A stretch of 64,000 nt of DNA from CADCTB01 sp035494015 (GTDB lineage: Bacteria > Actinomycetota > Acidimicrobiia > Acidimicrobiales > AC-14): contig DATJHJ010000030.1 in assembly GCA_035494015.1 (NCBI GenBank), positions 34,858 through 98,857 on the forward strand. The letters are read 5' to 3'. The position numbers and the translations under genes are program-made. The notes beneath the pieces are model-generated. The model searched no databases. It had not been told where the DNA came from and was given only the letters and a program-made list of their open reading frames with translations. Position 1 is the stretch's first letter; each line of letters opens with the position of its first letter. Of this stretch, positions 59,480 through 64,000 are shown piece after piece.

Positions 59480-60871
59480 GTGGAGGGCGACCCCTCCGGC
59501 CCCCGCTCGTCGGTGCTTGCCTCCCTGCTGGATGAACCGCTGGTGGTGGTCGACGCCGGTTGCCGATGGGGTTTCGCCCAGGCCTGGGAGCGGCTGGGCG
59601 GCCATGCCACCATCATCGGCTTCGATCCCGACGAGGCCGAATGTGCCCGGCTCCGGGAGTCGTACCGTTCCATTCCCCAGGTGCGGGTGGTCGCCCAGGG
59701 CCTGGGCGCGGCGGGGGGGAACGCCGTGCTTCACGTCACCGAGGACCCCGGCGGCTGCTCGCTGCTGCCCAGCGTCCCCGAGGTCGTCGAACGGCATCCC
59801 GCGCTGGCCGGTGGCCGGGTCACCGGTACCGCCCAAGTGTCCGTCGTCACCCTCGACGAGTGGCTGGCCGGCGAGGGGATCGAGCGGGTCGACGTCCTGA
59901 AGATGGACACCCAGGGTTCCGAGCTCGGAATCCTCCAAGGTGGGCGTCGGGCGCTGACCACGGTGCGGGCGATCGAGGTCGAGGTCGAGTTCAACGCGCT
60001 CTATGTCGACGTGCCGCTGTTCGCCGACATCGACCGCTTCCTGCGTGAGCACGGCTTCGTACTATGGCGGCTGCGGGACCTGGCCCACTACGCCCAACGC
60101 GGCGCCCCACTCGACTGGCGGGCCCCGGAGGCGCAGTACTTCGACGACTTCGTCGCCCGCTTCGAGTCGGGGAGCGGGCAGCTGTTCTGGGCCAACGCGT
60201 TCTACGTCAAGCGTGACGTCGTCTACCCCGAGCCGGCAGCTGGCTGGCGGGCGCTGGTCCGCGACGCGTGCGTCACCTCCGCGCTCGGGTTCCACGACCT
60301 GGCCGGCCTCGCTATCACCGGCGCCATGGCGTCCGCACCCGAGCCGGTGGCCACGCGTCTGCGCGCCGCCGGCGAGGACGACCTGGTGGCCGCCAAGGAC
60401 ACCAGGGCGTCGGGAGCGGGCAGGATCGTCCTCCAGGGCACCCACGTCCTTGACGCCGCCGACCCCGCCTTCCGGGGATCGGGGTGGCGGGCGCCCCAGG
60501 CTCTCGGCTGGGGATCGGTGCGCTGGACGGGGCCGCAGCGGGAGGCCTCCGTCGACCTCCCGTTCCGGCTGGCCCCCGGCGCGCGGGTCGAGATCCTGGT
60601 GGCCACCGCCATGAGCCCGGCCATCATCGAGGGCCTGACGCTCGAAGTGAACCGGTCTCCCGTCGACCTCGACCGGTCCCCGGACGAGCACGGTGTCCTC
60701 TACCGCGGCCGGCTCCCGTCCGACTACGCCTCCCCCCGCCTGTTCACCCGCCTGGTCCTCAGGACGCCGGTGACCGTCCCGTGGAACGAGCTCGATCCGC
60801 AGAGCACCGACGACACCGAGCTGGGCGTGGCGGTGGCCTGGATCCGGCTCATGTCCGAGGACTCGGCCTGA
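59480..60871 (+). CDS. FkbM-like methyltransferase with extra C-terminal domain
   Basis: A 463-residue protein. Residues about 1-240 form a FkbM-type methyltransferase: VVVDAGCRWGFAQAWERLGGHATIIGFDPDEAECARL as motif I, VVTLDEWLAGEGIERVDVLKMDTQGSELGILQGG as the FkbM DxQGxE motif, and AIEVEVEFNALYVDVPLFADIDRFL. The remaining 220 residues include a jelly-roll-like segment (VDLPFRLAPGARVEILVATAMSPAIIEGLTLEVNRSPVDL), which may bind carbohydrate. GTG start with GCGGAG six nt upstream. Divergent from the giant fusion, so it may be a later-acting modification enzyme of the same glycan. Confidence 0.85.
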   Translation: MEGDPSGPRSSVLASLLDEPLVVVDAGCRWGFAQAWERLGGHATIIGFDPDEAECARLRESYRSIPQVRVVAQGLGAAGGNAVLHVTEDPGGCSLLPSVPEVVERHPALAGGRVTGTAQVSVVTLDEWLAGEGIERVDVLKMDTQGSELGILQGGRRALTTVRAIEVEVEFNALYVDVPLFADIDRFLREHGFVLWRLRDLAHYAQRGAPLDWRAPEAQYFDDFVARFESGSGQLFWANAFYVKRDVVYPEPAAGWRALVRDACVTSALGFHDLAGLAITGAMASAPEPVATRLRAAGEDDLVAAKDTRASGAGRIVLQGTHVLDAADPAFRGSGWRAPQALGWGSVRWTGPQREASVDLPFRLAPGARVEILVATAMSPAIIEGLTLEVNRSPVDLDRSPDEHGVLYRGRLPSDYASPRLFTRLVLRTPVTVPWNELDPQSTDDTELGVAVAWIRLMSEDSA

Positions 60872-60974
60872 GCAGGCGCGGGCATTTCCGCGCCCGTTCA
60901 CGCGATCGTCACCCCCAGGAACGCCACCCCGGCCCCGGGGACGGACAGAATCTAGGGGTGGGAACGAACACCGC

Positions 60975-61883
60975 GTGATCGTCATCGACAGCGCGCCCGG
61001 CGGCCGCCTGGTCGACCACGCCGGCGTGGACTGGGCCCGCGTGGCGCGGGTCCGGTTCTCGCTTCATCAGCGCATCCGCTACGACTACGGCAGCCCCGCC
61101 CTGCGCCTGCACCACCGGCTGATGGTCCTTCCCCCCACTTTCCACGGCGACCAGCGCGTGCTCTCCTCCCGAGTGGACGTCACCGGGGCCGAGGTCGTCG
61201 TCCGCCAGTGCGTCGACACCTTCGGCAACGCTCGGTACGAGTTCCTCGCCGAGCGCGTCGAGGAGGCGCTCGAGTTCGAAGTAGAGGCGGAGGTCGAGCG
61301 CCGCCCGTCGGAAGGCATGACCAGGCTTCCCGCCGCCGCCCTCTTCGACTCCCGCCTGCTGGAACCGACACCGCTCACCTGGCCCGACCTCGCCCTGCGC
61401 AGCGCCGCGGACCGCCTGGCGAGAGAGGGCCCGGGGGGCCTGGCCCTCGCCGGGCGCATCAACGCCTGGGTGTTCAAGGTCATGCGCTACCGCCCCGGCG
61501 TGACGAACGTGGACACGACGGCGGCCCGGGCCCTCGGCCTGGCCCAGGGCGTCTGCCAGGACTACGCCCACATCATGCTCGCCCTCTGCCGGCTCGCCGC
61601 CCTCCCGGCCCGGTACGTGTCGGGGCACCTCCTGGGCGAAGGGGGCAGCCATGCGTGGGTCGAGGTGGTGGTGGGCGACGGCGACCACGCGGTGGCCGTC
61701 CCCTTCGATCCGACCCACGGTCGGGAAGTGGGCGCCAGCTACCTCAGCATCGCCGTCGGCCGCGACTACGCCGATGTGGCACCGACGTACGGCACATTCC
61801 TCGGCGACAGCCCCGGCGTGCTGTCCTCGGTCAAGCGCCTGGGGGTGTCCGAGCTCGACCTGGTGGGCTCCTCGCACCCCTAG
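60975..61883 (+). CDS. Transglutaminase-like family protein
   Basis: A 302-residue protein of the transglutaminase-like superfamily (protease-like fold). The N-terminal beta domain (RVRFSLHQRIRYDYGSPALRLHHRLMVLPP) is the typical Transglut_N region. The catalytic triad is likely Cys194 in QGVCQDYAHIM, His in GSHAWVEVV and Asp in VPFDPTHG. Such proteins hydrolyse or transfer amide bonds of peptides. GTG start; a short noncoding gap (60872-60974) precedes it. Its TAG stop shares CTAG with the stop of the convergent alcohol dehydrogenase gene. Confidence 0.9.
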   Translation: MIVIDSAPGGRLVDHAGVDWARVARVRFSLHQRIRYDYGSPALRLHHRLMVLPPTFHGDQRVLSSRVDVTGAEVVVRQCVDTFGNARYEFLAERVEEALEFEVEAEVERRPSEGMTRLPAAALFDSRLLEPTPLTWPDLALRSAADRLAREGPGGLALAGRINAWVFKVMRYRPGVTNVDTTAARALGLAQGVCQDYAHIMLALCRLAALPARYVSGHLLGEGGSHAWVEVVVGDGDHAVAVPFDPTHGREVGASYLSIAVGRDYADVAPTYGTFLGDSPGVLSSVKRLGVSELDLVGSSHP

Positions 61884-62917
61884 ACCCTCTCGCGGCGCGC
61901 CGGGCCGGCCGGGCCAGCATCGGTGACCAGGACGGCCGCCCCCGTGATCCGATCGTGGGCCAGGTCCCGCAGGGCGCGGTCGGCCTCGGCCAGCGGGAAG
62001 GGCACCACACGGACCTGCAGCGGGATGGCCGCGGCCACGGCCAGGAACTCCTCGCCGTCCTGCCGGGTGTTGGCCGTCACCGAGGTCAACGTCCGCTCCC
62101 GGAACAGGTGCCGCTCGTAGTTCAAGGGCGGAACGTCGGTGAGATGGATGCCCGCCACCGCCAGGGTGCCCCCGGCCTCGAGGGCGGCCAGCGCCACCGG
62201 CACGAGGTCCCCGACGGGCGCGAACAGGATGGCCGCGTCGAGCGGCTCAGGTGGGGCATCGCCGGCCGCCCCGGCCGATGCCGCCCCGAGCGCGAGCGCC
62301 TGCCGCTGCGCCTCCGCCGAGCGGGTCAGCACATGGACGGTCGCTCCCTCGTGAAGGGCGACCTGGGCGGCCAGGTGGGCCGAGGCCCCGAACCCGTAGA
62401 TGCCGAGCCGCCCGCCCGGAGGAAGGGCCGACCTCCGCAGCGCCCGGTACCCGATGATCCCGGCGCACAGCAGCGGGGCGGCGTGCACGTCGTCGAAGGC
62501 GTCCGGCAGGGCGTAGGCGTAGTCCTCGTCCACCACCGCGTACTCGGCGTAGCCCCCGTCGTCGTCCCAGCCGGTGAAGCGAGGGCCGACGCACAGGTTC
62601 TCGGCCCGCCGGAGGCAGTATCGGCAGCGGCCACACGTGTGGCGAAGCCACGCCACCCCCACCCTGTCCCCGATGCCGAACCGGACGGCACCAGGCCCGA
62701 CGGCATCGACCCGCCCGACCACCTCGTGCCCCGGCACGACCTCGGGCCGCTTCGGTCGGAGGTCGCCCTCCGCCAGGTGCAGGTCGGTCCGGCACACCCC
62801 GCACGTGCTGACCCGGACCCGAACCTCCTTCGGTCCCGGCATCGGCTCCTTCCGATCGATCAAGGCGAGGGGGCCGCCATCGATGGCGCCTGGTCGCCGG
62901 ACCACCCACGCTTTCAT
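61880..62917 (-). CDS. Zinc-dependent alcohol dehydrogenase
   Basis: A 345-residue medium-chain dehydrogenase/reductase. Catalytic zinc ligands are in CGVCRTDLHLAEG and the GHE motif (VVPGHEVVG). The structural zinc site is CGRCRYCLRRAENLC. The cofactor loop GIYGFGASAHLAAQ shows GxGxxxH. LCAGIIGYRALRRSALPPGG and DITGAAVL-type C-terminal features fit the AdhP/AdhA group. It oxidises a primary alcohol or reduces an aldehyde with NAD(P). ATG at 62917 follows GAGG by nine bases; the longer in-frame extension covers a relic endonuclease and is a shadow. Confidence 0.93.
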   Translation of the reverse strand: MKAWVVRRPGAIDGGPLALIDRKEPMPGPKEVRVRVSTCGVCRTDLHLAEGDLRPKRPEVVPGHEVVGRVDAVGPGAVRFGIGDRVGVAWLRHTCGRCRYCLRRAENLCVGPRFTGWDDDGGYAEYAVVDEDYAYALPDAFDDVHAAPLLCAGIIGYRALRRSALPPGGRLGIYGFGASAHLAAQVALHEGATVHVLTRSAEAQRQALALGAASAGAAGDAPPEPLDAAILFAPVGDLVPVALAALEAGGTLAVAGIHLTDVPPLNYERHLFRERTLTSVTANTRQDGEEFLAVAAAIPLQVRVVPFPLAEADRALRDLAHDRITGAAVLVTDAGPAGPARRERV

Positions 62918-62991
62918 CGCGGCAAGCCTCCTCGATCGCTGACAGAAGGATCGCGCCCCCATCTCGCTCAGGCCGCGCGCGGTGGGGCATG

Positions 62992-63150
62992 GGCGGCGTG
63001 GCGGGGATGCCGGGATCCTCGGGTGCGACGAAGGCCGTTTGCCGTGGCCGGGGACCAGTGCCCAGCAGTCCAGGCTCTTGAGGTGGTGGTGGTGGGTGCA
63101 CAGCCGGTCGAGGAGGTCGAGCACGGTCAGGCCACTGGCCGCCCAATCCA
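62992..63150 (-). pseudogene. HNH endonuclease (DUF222-type) C-terminal relic
   Basis: In the 370-base gap between the alcohol dehydrogenase and hydrolase genes, the minus strand reads LTVLDLLDRLCTHHHHLKSLDCWALVPGHGKR, then, after an apparent one-base frameshift near 63045, AFVAPEDPGIPATPP. This matches the end of DUF222/HNH endonucleases (LCxxHHHLKT then WxLVxGxGKRxFVxPDDP). No N-terminal part or start is present, so it is a dead fragment of a repeated endonuclease family common in actinobacteria. Confidence 0.65.
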
Positions 63151-63288
63151 CCCAGTGGCCCCGTCGGCCACCCCGGCCGCGGCCAAGCCGCGGCAGCGTG
63201 CACCGGCACGCCAAGTCGACGGCGAGCTCCCCTCTCCGACAAATGAACACGAGCTACCCCACCCGACGCTGGCCGGTAGCGTGAACAC

Positions 63289-64000
63289 GTGCGGCGAGTG
63301 GGCGGCCTGGTCCTGGTCCTGGTTGCCGCGCTCGTGCCGGCGTGCGGGGGGCACCGCTCGTCGTCCGCGCTTCCCCCCATGGCGGCGACCACGGCCCCCG
63401 TGCATCCGGTCGGCACCTGGATCGAGACCTTCGTCGACACGACCCGCGCCATCGACGCCCACGGAACCGTCGCCGCCGCCCCTTCCCGCACCCTGCGGAC
63501 CACAGTCCTGTTCCCGGCGACGGCGGACGGCGGGGCGCCCGACACGGCCGGCGGCCCGTACCCGCTGGTGGTGTTCGCCCACGGCTCGGGCGGGCTGGGG
63601 ACCGAGTACTTCCCGATGCTCCGCTCGTGGGCGGCCGCCGGCTACGTCGTCGCGGCGCCCGAGTTCCCGGTGGCGGCCAGTCGCCCCGACGGACGCCCCG
63701 GCGACTCGTCGAGCATCGAGGACCTCGCCAACCAGCCGGCCGACATCAGCTTCGTCGTCACCAACCTGCTCGGCGGGGCGACGCCACTGCACGAAGTCAT
63801 CGACCCCAACCGGATCGGTGCCGCCGGCCACTCGCTGGGCGCCATGGCCACCCTGGCGCTCACCGAGAACACCTGCTGCCACGACGAGCGGCTGAAGGCG
63901 GCTGTCGTGCTGGCGGGCCGGGAAGCGCCCTTCGGCAGCGGGGTGTTCTTCAATCGGATCCGTACCCCGCTGCTGCTCGTCCACGGCGACGCGGACGGCA
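63289..64000 (+). CDS. Alpha/beta-hydrolase lipoprotein, 3' end cut by the window
   Basis: The reading frame is open to the window edge (237 codons). A GTG start follows TAGCGT at 6 nt, suggesting a leaderless mRNA. The signal peptide VRRVGGLVLVLVAALVPACGG ends in a lipobox-like VPAC. The mature part has the oxyanion motif VVFAHGSGGLGTEYFPM, and GHSLGAMATLAL with nucleophile Ser182, and a strand TPLLLVHGDADG at the edge where the catalytic Asp is expected. It resembles poly(ethylene terephthalate)/platelet-activating-factor-hydrolase-like lipases and dienelactone hydrolases. The His and C-terminus are outside the window. Confidence 0.88.
   Translation, partial: MRRVGGLVLVLVAALVPACGGHRSSSALPPMAATTAPVHPVGTWIETFVDTTRAIDAHGTVAAAPSRTLRTTVLFPATADGGAPDTAGGPYPLVVFAHGSGGLGTEYFPMLRSWAAAGYVVAAPEFPVAASRPDGRPGDSSSIEDLANQPADISFVVTNLLGGATPLHEVIDPNRIGAAGHSLGAMATLALTENTCCHDERLKAAVVLAGREAPFGSGVFFNRIRTPLLLVHGDADG

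Noticed and set aside
59560..60048. Extra plus-strand frame inside the FkbM-like gene
   Set aside because: A shadow in another frame, with no ribosome site and no domain.
1..64000. CRISPR arrays, tRNA and rRNA genes
   Set aside because: I saw no regularly spaced repeats, no tRNA-like T-loop motifs and no conserved rRNA segments when reading the intergenic regions; only short non-coding gaps exist.

Overview
The window is chromosomal DNA of a very GC-rich actinobacterium. Codon third positions are almost all G or C, start codons are often GTG or TTG, and several genes appear to begin directly downstream of a TANNNT -10 box, as in leaderless actinobacterial transcripts. The gene content (an AccA-type biotin carboxylase/BCCP fusion, an LpdA-like flavoprotein, the GT2 plus DUF5719 pair, a folP/CobD-like locus) fits an uncultured-type lineage such as Acidimicrobiia. 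That placement is an inference, because no rRNA or other marker gene is present.

Layout. 1-3131: the end of an acyl-CoA carboxylase alpha subunit, convergent with an LpdA-like flavoprotein. 3142-12020 (minus): one oligopeptide ABC importer operon, oppA-B-C-D-F, with a second D-F ATPase pair and a small unknown gene. 12103-16726: a rhodanese-ThiF sulfur-carrier activating enzyme, an unknown gene, a CobD/HisC-fold protein without the PLP lysine, folP, and a coiled-coil/polyproline protein. 16739-27776: accessory genes (secreted protein, FAD oxidoreductase, frameshifted lipoprotein, phosphoesterase, small enzymes, GH43 glycosidase with a membrane partner), ending in a decayed stretch with a serine recombinase fragment. 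27776-29365: a second, diverged copy of 14688-16825. Its CobD-like and folP genes are ruined while its glycosyltransferase is intact, the reverse of the first copy. 29273-33862: glycosyltransferases and a secreted lectin-like protein. 33866-41364: CPBP protease, YqgE, a large membrane GT2, DUF5719 and an anchored thioredoxin.

41379-60871 is a surface-polysaccharide locus. It holds a Wzm/Wzt-type ABC exporter with a carbohydrate-binding Wzt tail, multi-module glycosyltransferases, many FkbM-type and other SAM methyltransferases (two with long C-terminal coiled coils) and an O-acyltransferase. Most genes overlap by 1-4 bases. A plus-strand cassette (45739-51583) faces a minus-strand paralogous cassette (59382-53582) in which two of the genes are fused into one 1558-residue protein. 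The likely joint function is to build, methylate or acylate, and export a cell-surface glycan. Methylation could be a chain-end signal read by Wzt, as in ABC-dependent O-antigen systems; this is a hypothesis.

60975-64000: a transglutaminase-like protein, a zinc alcohol dehydrogenase, an HNH endonuclease relic, and the start of an alpha/beta hydrolase lipoprotein cut by the window edge.
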